From assembly GCF_018333375.1 (NCBI RefSeq), contig NZ_BORW01000003.1:62001-126000 (forward strand): a stretch of 64,000 nt of DNA. Reading direction: 5' to 3'. A program made the position numbers and the translations under genes. Of this stretch, positions 51,667 to 60,165 are shown piece after piece. Position 1 is the stretch's first letter; the number at the start of each line of letters is the position of its first letter. Source of the DNA: Paenibacillus cookii. GTDB taxonomy: Bacteria > Bacillota > Bacilli > Paenibacillales > Paenibacillaceae. Under the pieces are notes generated by a model, which worked only from the letters and a program-made list of their open reading frames with translations, did not search any database and was not told the DNA's origin.

Positions 51667-52749
51667 GTGTGGTTTTCTTATGTCGGGATTCTGTTGAATG
51701 CGGCTGTGCACCGGGGAATTCCGCATGGAACAACCGGGCAGGAATCCCTATCGAACTATGAGGAGGCCGCGCGGGTTTACGGTCTGATCCCCTGCTATAT
51801 GCGGCTTCAGGATCTTGACCCGGACAACGGGCAGTGCAGCGCTTACGTGCTCAGGGACGATGCTTGGACGCTCGTGCGCATGCCGATCCCGCGCGTCATT
51901 CATAACCGGGCGATCTATTTGGACGCTGGGTCGCGGCAAAAAGTCGAATACCTGCTCCGCCAGGGTTACGTTATCTTTAATGCTTTTAACCGCTATGGAA
52001 AAGATGAAATACACCATCTGCTCAAAAAAGACCCGCTGCTTGCGCCCCACCTCCCGGAAACGCAAAATGCCACATCCTCATCCATCACGGACATGATGCG
52101 GCATTACGACGATTTGGTCATGAAGCCCTGCGTCGGCAGCGTCGGCCGCGGCATATGGCGGCTCCGCCGGGCCGGAGCGGCCTGGAAGCTTACCTATTCC
52201 CCCAGCGGCCGATCCTCCGGCTGGAAAACGGTAACGCTGCATCAAAACCAGCTGCCGGCCATGCTGCGGAGACGGCTCGCGCGCATGCCTTACCTCGTGC
52301 AGGAGCGCATCGCCCTGGCGGAGTACAAGGACCGGCCGTACGACCTGCGCGTTTCCGTGCAGCGGGGCATCAGCGGACAATGGGAAATCACGGGGTTGTA
52401 CGCGAAGGCGGCCTCCTCCCGCACCTTCGTCTCGAACGTGGCGCAAGGAGGCAGGGCTTTTCCCGCCGAAACCGTCCTTGCCGAAAGCCTTCCCGGATTG
52501 GCGCCCGATGTCGTCTTGACGGACGTAAAACAGCTTGCCCTGCGGATCGCCGCAAGATTGGAGCTGCATCTCCCCTGGGCGGCCGACTTCGGGCTCGACA
52601 TCGGCTTGTCGAAAACGGGGAAACCTTATTTTATCGAATGCAACGGACGCGATCAGCGTTACGGCTTCCGCAAGGCCGGCCTGAACGGGCTGTGGATGGA
52701 AACGTACCGCAAACCCATGGCCTATGCACGTTATCTTCTTGGGGACTGA
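51667..52749 (+). CDS. YheC/YheD-family spore coat-associated protein (ATP-grasp)
   Basis: 360 residues. The N-terminal part carries VIHNRAIYLDAGSRQKVEYL and VIFNAFNRYGKDEIHHLL, followed by an ATP-grasp domain (about 120-350) with DDLVMKPCVGSVGRGIWRL, PYLVQERIALAEYKDRPYDLRVSVQ, and a metal site WAADFGLDIGLSKTGKPYFIECNGRD. Proteins of this family are found in the spore coat of Bacillus; the ligase reaction is unknown. The start is GTG at 51667, 7 nt after GGAGGG. Monocistronic on the + strand at the edge of the spore locus. Confidence 0.88.
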   Translation: MWFSYVGILLNAAVHRGIPHGTTGQESLSNYEEAARVYGLIPCYMRLQDLDPDNGQCSAYVLRDDAWTLVRMPIPRVIHNRAIYLDAGSRQKVEYLLRQGYVIFNAFNRYGKDEIHHLLKKDPLLAPHLPETQNATSSSITDMMRHYDDLVMKPCVGSVGRGIWRLRRAGAAWKLTYSPSGRSSGWKTVTLHQNQLPAMLRRRLARMPYLVQERIALAEYKDRPYDLRVSVQRGISGQWEITGLYAKAASSRTFVSNVAQGGRAFPAETVLAESLPGLAPDVVLTDVKQLALRIAARLELHLPWAADFGLDIGLSKTGKPYFIECNGRDQRYGFRKAGLNGLWMETYRKPMAYARYLLGD

Positions 52750-52774
52750 TGCCCGCTCCCTCGTTCCCTCATGT

Positions 52775-53584
52775 TTAGGAATGATAGCGGACATCGGCGA
52801 TGCCGAACCACGGGAAGACGACCGCGGCGGCATAAGCCGCGCATGGAGCGAGGGCAAGCAGCAGGACGGCGGCCGCGTCGGTCCATGAAACGTTCGACGG
52901 GTAATAATAGGTTCGTTTTCCCCCGCCGTCAAACTGCTTCGCTTCCATCGCAACGGCTACCCGGTGGGCCCGGCGGATGCTTTGGGACAGGAGCGGCACG
53001 GCGTACAGCCGGACATGCTCCGCCATCCCCCGCAACCCTTTTCCGCGAACCGTGATCCCCCGTACCTGAAGCGCCTGCCTGCGGATCAAAAATTCCTCCC
53101 ACACCATCGGCAGCAGGCGGATCGAGGCCATAAAGCTGTAAGCAAACCGTGGGGCCAGCCTGAAATTTTGCATCAGGGCGTAAAACAGCTTCACGGACGG
53201 CGTCGTGCTGACAAAAAGCAACCCTTCGGCCGCAAACGCAATCGAGCGGAATCCCAGATGCAGCCCGCGGTAAAAGCTTTCCTCCGAAATGCGAAAGAGC
53301 CCCCACTGCCACCACAACGTGTCCCCCTTCCCGAACAGGATCATCGTCATCGAAGAGGAGACGAAAAGAAAACCAAACGGCAGAACCAACAGCAGCGTCT
53401 TCCGGACCGGAAACCCGCCGAACGCGAACAATAGAACGGTATAAGTCAGCGCCTGGTACGCCGCGAAGTCGATGTTCCGCGTCAGCACCGTGACCAGGCA
53501 CAACGCGACAAACAGGACGAGCTTGATGGCCGGATTGGTGCGCAGCAGCACCGTTTGCCGCGTAGGTTTCAGCAATTCGATCAT
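52775..53584 (-). CDS. ECF transporter T component (thiamine, YkoC-like)
   Basis: 269 residues from ATG 53584, overlapping the ATPase stop (ATGA). Membrane segments: LVLFVALCLVTVLT, YTVLLFAFGGF, TLLLVLPFGFLFVSSS and others. The coupling region SIRLLPMVWEEFLIRRQALQVRG (Ala-Arg-Gly type) is typical of EcfT proteins. Together with the ATPase and the S component it forms an ECF vitamin importer; the TPP riboswitch upstream indicates thiamine or a precursor. Confidence 0.88.
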   Translation of the reverse strand: MIELLKPTRQTVLLRTNPAIKLVLFVALCLVTVLTRNIDFAAYQALTYTVLLFAFGGFPVRKTLLLVLPFGFLFVSSSMTMILFGKGDTLWWQWGLFRISEESFYRGLHLGFRSIAFAAEGLLFVSTTPSVKLFYALMQNFRLAPRFAYSFMASIRLLPMVWEEFLIRRQALQVRGITVRGKGLRGMAEHVRLYAVPLLSQSIRRAHRVAVAMEAKQFDGGGKRTYYYPSNVSWTDAAAVLLLALAPCAAYAAAVVFPWFGIADVRYHS

Positions 53585-55134
53585 GTGCCCGCCCGCCTTT
53601 CTGCCAGATCGGCCTCGATCGCCGGACGTTCGGTAACCGCGCCGTCCAGCACCTCCCACACCTTCGTGGCAACACGCCGGGCGATATTCTCTTCATGGGT
53701 GACCATTACGATGGCTGCGCCCTTTTCCTGCATCTCCAGGCAGTATTCGAGGATCGCAAACGTATTCCGGGCATCCTGGCCGAAAGTCGGTTCATCCAGC
53801 AAAAGGACGGGCTGCTCGCCCACGACGGCGGCCGCCATGCTAAGCCTCCGTTTTTGGCCGGTGGAAAGCTGGTACGGATGGCGGCGTTCCAGCCCTTCCA
53901 AATGAAAGAATCGCAGCAACCTTCGCGCTTTCGCTTCGGCCTCGGCCTTCCCCGCTTGTTTCGCTTTCGCGGAAAAGCCGGCTTCCCCCAGCACCGATTC
54001 CGCGACGAACTGGAATTCCGGGTTTTGGAACACGTAACCGATCCGGTCCGTGGGCGGACGAATCGCCCGGCGCGCTCTCCGGGAAGCGCCCTCCGTTTCC
54101 GGCATGGCCTCCCCGCATAACCGGTATTCCCCCCGAAAGCGCAGCAGCGACATCAGGCTGAGCAACAACGAGCTTTTGCCCGCCCCGTTCGGACCGACGA
54201 CCGCGATAAAATCCCCGGGATCGACCCGCGCCTCGTCTGCCCGCACCACGGGCCGGCCGGCCCGGAATCCCGAAAACCGCCGCAGCGTGAGAAGCGGAGC
54301 GGATGCGTCCGGTTCCAACGGTTTCGCCGCTCCGCCCCGCCTCAGGTCAAGCACCTTGAAAAAATCCGCCCATACGCCCGGATACCAGATGCCGTACTGC
54401 TGCAGCTCCCGCCGGAAGGCGCCGAAAACCCATGCGGGAGGGCCGTCGCCGAGAATGCTCCCGTCCGGAGCCAGCAGGACGATCCGGTCCATCCGGTCCG
54501 CGATCTCTTCGATCCGGTGCTCCACGACGATTAAAGTCCGCCCTTCCGCCGCTTTCCAGACGGACTCCCACATCTGTTTTCTTCCCTCGGGATCCAGGAG
54601 GGCGGACGGTTCGTCCAGAAAAATGACCTCGGGCTCCAGCAGCAGCACGGAGGCCAGCGCCAGCCGCTGCTTCATGCCTTGGGACAGGCTGTCTACCGGA
54701 ACATGCAGCAGATCCGGACGCAAACCGACCGCTTCAAGGGCCCGGCGCATTTCGGGCACCATCCGTTCCCGCGGAATGCCGCGGTTCTCCAATACGAACG
54801 CCAGCTCTTCGTCGACGTATGGCATGCAAAACTGCGTATCCGGATCCTGGAACACGTACCCTCTGGAATCCGGCGCCACGATGCCTTCCGCTTTGATCGG
54901 CACCTCGATCACTTGCGGAATCAGCCCGCCGAGCACCTGCAGCAGCGTCGATTTGCCGCAGCCGCTGGGCCCGAGCAGCAGCACTTTCTCGCCGCGACGA
55001 ACGGACAGGGACAAATCCTTGAACACGAAAGACGGCTCTCCCGGAAATTTAAGCCTGAGCTTGCTGACTCCCGCCACGGTCTCCGGCCCGAACGGTTCTA
55101 AATCCAACGGCTCAATCATGGTCAAGCGCTTCAT
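53581..55134 (-). CDS. ECF transporter duplicated ATPase (YkoD-like)
   Basis: 517 residues with two complete ABC domains in one chain. Walker A motifs are GPSGCGKST and GPNGAGKSS, signatures SLSQGMKQR and LSTGQKRR, Walker B VIFLDEP and VLLLDEP. A fused two-domain ATPase is the YkoD arrangement. It energises uptake of thiamine or its pyrimidine precursor. The start may be ATG 55134 or 55119; AAGGA near the first is close. Operon order S-ATPase-T as in ykoEDC. Confidence 0.9.
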   Translation of the reverse strand: MKRLTMIEPLDLEPFGPETVAGVSKLRLKFPGEPSFVFKDLSLSVRRGEKVLLLGPSGCGKSTLLQVLGGLIPQVIEVPIKAEGIVAPDSRGYVFQDPDTQFCMPYVDEELAFVLENRGIPRERMVPEMRRALEAVGLRPDLLHVPVDSLSQGMKQRLALASVLLLEPEVIFLDEPSALLDPEGRKQMWESVWKAAEGRTLIVVEHRIEEIADRMDRIVLLAPDGSILGDGPPAWVFGAFRRELQQYGIWYPGVWADFFKVLDLRRGGAAKPLEPDASAPLLTLRRFSGFRAGRPVVRADEARVDPGDFIAVVGPNGAGKSSLLLSLMSLLRFRGEYRLCGEAMPETEGASRRARRAIRPPTDRIGYVFQNPEFQFVAESVLGEAGFSAKAKQAGKAEAEAKARRLLRFFHLEGLERRHPYQLSTGQKRRLSMAAAVVGEQPVLLLDEPTFGQDARNTFAILEYCLEMQEKGAAIVMVTHEENIARRVATKVWEVLDGAVTERPAIEADLAERRAGT

Positions 55135-55720
55135 AATCCTTTTGGGTCACGGGCCGCAGCAGCTGCGTCACGCCGGTAGCCTCCAATGCCTTCGCCAGCG
55201 CAAACGCCAAATATCCCGCCAAAATCGCGGAGCTGATGATTCTAAGCACGTATTTGAACAGCATCATCCCGAGCGTATAGTCCGTCACGTAACCGAAATA
55301 AACATCGACCGCAAACGAACCGAGCGCAGCGGCCGCGCCCGCAAATGCCGCCGTCCCCATCTTGAAGCTGCGGTAGCGCAGCAAGGCAAAAACCAGTTCC
55401 GCCGCAAGGCCCTGCGCGACGCTGTACAGCACCAGCTGAACGCCCCATTCGCTGCCGAACAAAATTTCCACGTGTGCCGCCGCCACCTCCGCCAACAGGG
55501 CAACGCCGGGTTTGCGAATCAGGAGCATGGCGAGCGTCGGCGCCAAAAACCAGACCCCGTACACCAGCTCATCAGCCTGAAAAAACAGCGGCTTGAACAG
55601 ATCGTACACCGAGCTCCAAAAATGATAGACGACGCCAAGCGCAAGCGACAGCAAAATCGTGACCAGCAGGTCGCTCAGCCGCAGCCCTTTCCTTTTTTCC
55701 GCCTGAAGCACGTGATTCAT
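55112..55720 (-). CDS. ykoE: ECF transporter S component for thiamine (YkoE-like)
   Basis: 202 residues from ATG 55720. Six-helix membrane protein: LRLSDLLVTILLSLALGVVYHFW, LVYGVWFLAPTLAMLLIRKPG, AEVAAAHVEILFGSEWGVQLVLYS (read in pieces). The pattern matches the YkoE thiamine substrate-binding component. It sits at the head of the operon behind a TPP riboswitch and terminator. An upstream in-frame start at 55825 would lie inside the riboswitch. Confidence 0.88.
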   Translation of the reverse strand: MNHVLQAEKRKGLRLSDLLVTILLSLALGVVYHFWSSVYDLFKPLFFQADELVYGVWFLAPTLAMLLIRKPGVALLAEVAAAHVEILFGSEWGVQLVLYSVAQGLAAELVFALLRYRSFKMGTAAFAGAAAALGSFAVDVYFGYVTDYTLGMMLFKYVLRIISSAILAGYLAFALAKALEATGVTQLLRPVTQKDYEALDHD

Positions 55721-55772
55721 CCTACATCTTCCTCTCTTCTTCGGTGAGCGGGAATGCGCAAAAATAGGCATG

Positions 55773-55808
55773 AAAAAAACCGCCCTGGATACGCAAAGAG
55801 AGACGGTT
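55773..55808 (-). terminator. Riboswitch-controlled terminator before ykoE
   Basis: On the minus strand AACCGTC ... GGGCGG-TT followed by seven T. It lies between the TPP aptamer and the ykoE start. Confidence 0.7.
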
Positions 55809-55837
55809 AAATAAGCCCGGTCCATGGGCTTCTATCG

Positions 55838-55930
55838 CGAATTCTCTACGCTGGCATTATCCAGATCAGATTCCCGGTCAGCAGCGGATACAGCTGCAAT
55901 CTCAGCCTGATTCACTCAAGCTCCCGCATC
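55838..55930 (-). promoter_or_regulatory. TPP riboswitch (THI element)
   Basis: On the minus strand the conserved CAGGCTGAGATTGC half is followed by CTGATCTGGATAATGCCAGCG, the hallmark of TPP aptamers, and then by the terminator at 55773-55808. It senses thiamine pyrophosphate and switches off ykoE-ykoD-ykoC. Confidence 0.9.
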
Positions 55931-56262
55931 CCATATGTAACGGACCGCCCTTCGCCAAAAAAACGAAGCATGCGAAAGCGTCCGGTTCCTGGTTCCAAAA
56001 TACACCAATTCCGTGCCGGTTGGCAACAGAAAAAATTTTTCCTCGGCAGCCCCTGCCCTACTTCCTCCCCCTGCATGCGGCCGTCCGTCTTGCGTTAGAC
56101 GTTATTGATTTAACCGCTATTCTATGTCAATATATTTCAGAGTGTTCCAAAAATAGTATGCTGCGCATTTCGGATCTGGCCGAAATTCGGTGAAACCAAA
56201 AGGCGGCCGCGCACGTTAACTCTATAAATCGACTCGAAGCACCATCCGAAGGGAGAAATAGC
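55931..56262. other. Intergenic region between the TPP riboswitch and psd
   Basis: 332 bp. AT-rich parts may hold the divergent promoters, but I cannot assign -35/-10 pairs confidently. No gene seen. Confidence 0.5.
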
Positions 56263-57069
56263 ATGGCAAAACGATTGTTAAGGCTGATGACGGAGCTCTC
56301 CTCAAGAAAGTGGCTATCCGCATTGATGGGGCGTTTTTCCCATAGCAGGCTCAGCAGGGGCGTCATCCCTTATTTTATAAAAAGCTATCAGATTCCAGCC
56401 GACGAAGCCGAAAAGGAAATCCACGAATACAGGACGCTGAACGAGTTTTTTTCGCGCCGGCTGAAGCCGGGCATGCGCCCGGTCGAGGAAGGGCCGAACG
56501 TGCTGACAAGCCCGGTCGACGCCAAAATAACGGCCATGGGCGACATTTCCGCGGGGACGATATTAAACGTCAAAGGCCAGGATTATTCCGTGGCGGAGCT
56601 GCTGAACTTCTCCCCCCATTTGGAGCTGTACAAACACGGCTATTTTTTTGTGCTTTATTTAAGCCCGACCGACTACCACCGCATCCATTCCCCCATTACG
56701 GGGGTGCGTACGGAAAGCGAGCACATCAAGGGCCGGGCTTATCCGGTCAACGAATTCGGCATGACCCGGATGAAATCGGTGCTGTGCCGGAACGAGCGGC
56801 TGATCACCTACATCGCCGGGGAATACGGCGAGGTGGCCGTCGTGAAGGTCGGCGCCATGAACGTCAGCAGCATCCGTTACGACGACGAATCCGTGTCCCG
56901 CTGGAACAACGGCGACGACCTGGCCTATTTCGAATTCGGCTCGACCGTCGTGCTGCTGACGCAGGACGGAACGTTTACGCCAAGGGCCGGCCTGAAGCCC
57001 GGGGACCACGTCCGGATGGGCCAGCTTCTCGGAACGCTTCACCCTCCGGTCCCGCGGGACAAGGGCTAA
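56263..57069 (+). CDS. psd: Phosphatidylserine decarboxylase
   Basis: 268 residues, prokaryotic PSD type. It converts phosphatidylserine to phosphatidylethanolamine at the membrane. Motifs: EYRTLNEFFSRRLKPGMRP, SPVDAKI, FFVLYLSPTDYHRIHSPITG, and the self-cleaving FGST near the C-terminus (within YFEFGSTVVLL), where the serine becomes the pyruvoyl group. ATG follows GGGAG. It stands alone here rather than with pssA. Its stop overlaps the convergent SDR gene's stop. Confidence 0.95.
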   Translation: MAKRLLRLMTELSSRKWLSALMGRFSHSRLSRGVIPYFIKSYQIPADEAEKEIHEYRTLNEFFSRRLKPGMRPVEEGPNVLTSPVDAKITAMGDISAGTILNVKGQDYSVAELLNFSPHLELYKHGYFFVLYLSPTDYHRIHSPITGVRTESEHIKGRAYPVNEFGMTRMKSVLCRNERLITYIAGEYGEVAVVKVGAMNVSSIRYDDESVSRWNNGDDLAYFEFGSTVVLLTQDGTFTPRAGLKPGDHVRMGQLLGTLHPPVPRDKG

Positions 57070-57932
57070 GATCCGCTTTCGTCCCGTCCCATGACGGAAG
57101 CGATCATCTTTTGCAGCAAACGCCCCGGCAGGATCGCTTTGGCCCGGAGCGTCAACCGGGTGCTTCCCGGCAGGGCGTACCGGAACGCGGGCCGCTTCAT
57201 GCATGCGATACGCGCAACGAGTTCGGCTACCTCCTTCGGGTCGCCTCCTTGTCGTGCGCTTTTTCGCGAAAACGCCAGCACCTTGTCCATCATGGCCCGG
57301 TAAGGCGAACCTTCGGGAGCGCTCATTTGCGCGAACCCCTTGTCCCAAATCGGGGTGCCGTAGGCACCGGGCTCTACCAGGACCACATCGATGCCGAAGG
57401 GTTTGGCTTCGAGCGCAAGGCATTCGCTGAAACCCTCCATGGCGAATTTCGAGGAAGCATACGGCGCATATCCCGGAAATCCGATGCGGCCGCTGATGCT
57501 GCTCATCTGGATGATCCGGCCTTTCCCCCGCTCCCGCATGATCGGCAGCACCGCCTGCGTCACCCGCACCATGCCGTGAAAGTTCGTATCCATCTGTTCC
57601 TGCCAAATCGCGGCAGGCACCTCCTCGACGAAACCTCCGTAGGCCGTTCCGGCATTGTTGACCAGCACGTCCAACCGGCCGTACTGCCGGCGTATGTATG
57701 CCGCAGCGTCCGCCACGCCGGCCGGGTCGGTAACGTCCAGCCGCACGGCAACGATTTTTCCCTGCACCCCGGCCTCCGCCGCCGCGTCCATCAGCCCTGC
57801 CTGCGCCTCCATCCTCCGGATGCCCGCGATGACGGCGAATCCCCGCCGGGCAAGCTCAACCGCCGTCAGCAGCCCGAAGCCGCTTGAACCGCCCGTGACC
57901 AGGGCTACCGGCTCCCCTTGCATTGTTTTCAT
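57066..57932 (-). CDS. Short-chain dehydrogenase/reductase
   Basis: 288 residues from ATG 57932 (AAGGTGGGG upstream; the longer upstream frame has no site). NAD(P) motif ALVTGGSSGFGLLTAVEL, NNAGTAYGG, catalytic SSISGRIGFPGYAPYASSK (Ser, Tyr-x3-Lys) and VVLVEPGAYGT. The substrate is unknown. It is convergent with psd, with the two stop codons overlapping by a few bases. It follows the kinase-like gene, 11 bp apart, so a two-gene unit is likely. Confidence 0.88.
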   Translation of the reverse strand: MKTMQGEPVALVTGGSSGFGLLTAVELARRGFAVIAGIRRMEAQAGLMDAAAEAGVQGKIVAVRLDVTDPAGVADAAAYIRRQYGRLDVLVNNAGTAYGGFVEEVPAAIWQEQMDTNFHGMVRVTQAVLPIMRERGKGRIIQMSSISGRIGFPGYAPYASSKFAMEGFSECLALEAKPFGIDVVLVEPGAYGTPIWDKGFAQMSAPEGSPYRAMMDKVLAFSRKSARQGGDPKEVAELVARIACMKRPAFRYALPGSTRLTLRAKAILPGRLLQKMIASVMGRDESGS

Positions 57933-57943
57933 GTTACCCCACC

Positions 57944-58954
57944 TTATACGGGAATCGCTTCGAACAGAAACGGATTCCCGTCCAAATAATGCCGAAGGAG
58001 CGCCAACGAATACGGCTTGCTTTCCCTCAGCTCCGCCGCTTCCCACGGATGCGGGGCATGGAAGCTCTGGTTTTCGATCAGCGCTTTGACAAAAAACGTT
58101 TCGAGCGCAGGAATGCAGCCCGGCTGGCCGGAAACGGGCCGCAGCCGCTCGTATCCTTCCATGAACCATTGACGCTGCACAGGGTACAAGCCGATAAACG
58201 ACTGCGCCAAATCATACAAATAGAAGCCGAAACCGCAGCGCCCGAAATCGATCGGATAAGGCTCCCCGCCTTTGAACACCATGTTTCCTTCGTGGAAATC
58301 GCCGTGAATGAGGCCGAAACTCTCGCGATCCCGCCGCATGCCGGACATATGGGCCGTCACTTTGGCGGCCGCCTGCTCATAAATCGCGTATTCGTCCGAG
58401 GTTAGAAAACTCCCATGATGCTGCTTGAGCCTGGCCGTCTCCCGCGCGAACGGCTCCCCGTCCCATACCGGGCGGACAAAGCCCTCGGCAGGTTTGAAAC
58501 GGAGGGCCGCCCGGTGCATCTTCGCCAGCAGACCGCCCATGAGAAGGAGCTGCTCTTCGCTGTACTGTCCCTCCCAATGGTCGCCATCGATCCAGCGAAG
58601 CACCGACACCTTCCAGCTTTGCCCCCGACCCGTCTCCACCTCGGTGACGTACGAGCCTTCGCGGTTCGGAACGCCCGTGGGGACCACAAGCCCCTCGACC
58701 CGCGCCAAATATTCGAGCCACTCCATTTCCGAAACGGTTTCCCCTGAGGATGCCGCTGCGGGATGAACGCGGAGCAAATACAACCTTCCCGCTTCATCTT
58801 CGATTTTATAAGTGACATGCTCCGACACCTGAATGAAATCCAGATGTTTTTCCTGAATACCGTACTGCTCCAGGGCAGCCGTCAGAGCCGCCTCCGCCTG
58901 AACGAGCAGCAGCCTTCTGCTGTCCTCCGAATCCGCATGAAACGCTTCGTTCAT
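57944..58954 (-). CDS. Aminoglycoside phosphotransferase-like kinase
   Basis: 336 residues from ATG 58954 (AAGGGGGG upstream). APH/ChoK-like protein kinase fold: nucleotide and lobe segments VSEHVTYKIEDEAGRLYLLRV, GLLAKMHRAAL, catalytic loop FGLIHGDFHEGNMVF (Asp, Asn) and metal motif YPIDFGRCG. The phosphate acceptor cannot be told; such proteins phosphorylate antibiotics, choline, sugars or homoserine. Cytoplasmic. First gene of a unit with the SDR. Confidence 0.82.
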   Translation of the reverse strand: MNEAFHADSEDSRRLLLVQAEAALTAALEQYGIQEKHLDFIQVSEHVTYKIEDEAGRLYLLRVHPAAASSGETVSEMEWLEYLARVEGLVVPTGVPNREGSYVTEVETGRGQSWKVSVLRWIDGDHWEGQYSEEQLLLMGGLLAKMHRAALRFKPAEGFVRPVWDGEPFARETARLKQHHGSFLTSDEYAIYEQAAAKVTAHMSGMRRDRESFGLIHGDFHEGNMVFKGGEPYPIDFGRCGFGFYLYDLAQSFIGLYPVQRQWFMEGYERLRPVSGQPGCIPALETFFVKALIENQSFHAPHPWEAAELRESKPYSLALLRHYLDGNPFLFEAIPV

Positions 58955-59265
58955 GGGTATCTCCCCCCTTGTTTTCGCTCTTTTGCCGTTTTTTTCTGTT
59001 CTATCATTACAAAATTCCATATAGCCAGCATAGCATACCGGGCCCGGAAATTTCGATAGCCATCGCCGCCGTGCCGCCTGCTCCGGTCCTCGCCATCCTC
59101 TCTTGCAGGCCCCCGGCCCATCGCTTGCCCTTTCCAAAAAAACTCATTGCAGCAAAAATGGCGGTGCGGAGTCGACCCGACCCGCCCGCCATGCGTATGT
59201 TTGTCTCCTTTACGGGACCGTTGCCTGTCCGCCCATGATCATCGGAGGAAGGCTCCGGTAAGGAT
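58955..59265. other. Intergenic region, nothing recognised
   Basis: 311 bp between the kinase-like gene and the AraC regulator, both on the minus strand. I see no credible gene, RNA or repeat. An open frame here on the minus strand lacks a ribosome site and protein-like composition. Confidence 0.5.
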
Positions 59266-60051
59266 TCAACGGATTTCGGAAGGTTTTTTTCCCGTATATT
59301 GCTTAAACTGCCTGCTGAAGAAAAAGATGTCGCGATAGCCGAGGGCGTCCGCCACCTCCGTTACGTTCATGCCCGCATGAAGCAAAAGATGCTGGGCGCG
59401 CTCGATTCGCGTCCGGATGATGTAGGACTGGACCGGCGTCCCGATCAGCTCCTTGAATTTGATCGAAAAATAGCGCGGCGACAATCCCGCGCGGGCGGCA
59501 AGATCCTCTACCCGGTGAGGTTTGCCCGGATGCTGCTGGACGTAGTTCGCGATTTCGTGGATGGCCTCGGTCAGCTGGTTGCTGGCCTTTTTCTCCTCCG
59601 GCTGTTCGCGGTCATGCCGCAGCAGATGGATCATGAGCTGCTTCAGGATCAGCTGTCCTTCCTCCTGCGCGGCGAACGTGTTCACCAGAAACAGCCTCAC
59701 GTACCGGGAAAGCATGTACTCGAAATCAACCGTGTCCGTGAGCCTCCGGTAAGGCTGCGGAATGTCGGTCACCGGCTCGTTGATCCTGAAATGGCTGTAC
59801 GTCAGCACGAGCGGTTTTTGCGGATTATGGGTTGCGCTCGTATGATCCCCCGGCCTGAACAAAAAGCAGCTGCCTTTGCCGACCTCAAACGGCTCGTCGT
59901 TGCGGATCACCGTTCCTTCCCCGCTCCATACATAAAACAAATCGTAGTTCTCCAGCGCTTTTTCGCGTTTCTGCCATTTCCATCCCGGCTCGCATACGAT
60001 TTTCGCCAGCGAAGGCAGTATTTGAAAAGAAGACGGCGACGCATGCAGCAT
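59266..60051 (-). CDS. AraC-family transcriptional regulator
   Basis: 261 residues from ATG 60051 (AAGGGGG upstream). N-terminal cupin sensor (about 1-135) with FYVWSGEGTVIRNDEPFEVG and FLFRPGDHTSATH. The C-terminal double helix-turn-helix has VEDLAARAGLSPRYFSIKFKELIGTP and MNVTEVADALGYRDIFFFSRQFKQYTGKKPSE. It probably controls a sugar or antibiotic-related target outside the window. No partner transporter adjacent, so the regulon is unknown. Confidence 0.88.
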   Translation of the reverse strand: MLHASPSSFQILPSLAKIVCEPGWKWQKREKALENYDLFYVWSGEGTVIRNDEPFEVGKGSCFLFRPGDHTSATHNPQKPLVLTYSHFRINEPVTDIPQPYRRLTDTVDFEYMLSRYVRLFLVNTFAAQEEGQLILKQLMIHLLRHDREQPEEKKASNQLTEAIHEIANYVQQHPGKPHRVEDLAARAGLSPRYFSIKFKELIGTPVQSYIIRTRIERAQHLLLHAGMNVTEVADALGYRDIFFFSRQFKQYTGKKPSEIR

Positions 60052-60165
60052 GGCGTCATTCCCCCTTATGATATTTACTGAACATGAATCAAGTCGATCG
60101 CCGTGTACGCAAAAGCGAATGCCGCAATGCAGCAAAAGCGCAAATCCATCTATCATGATACCCTT

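Noticed and set aside
59007..59192. 61-codon minus-strand frame before the kinase-like gene
   Set aside because: No ribosome site; Gly/Met/Ala-rich text without protein-like pattern.
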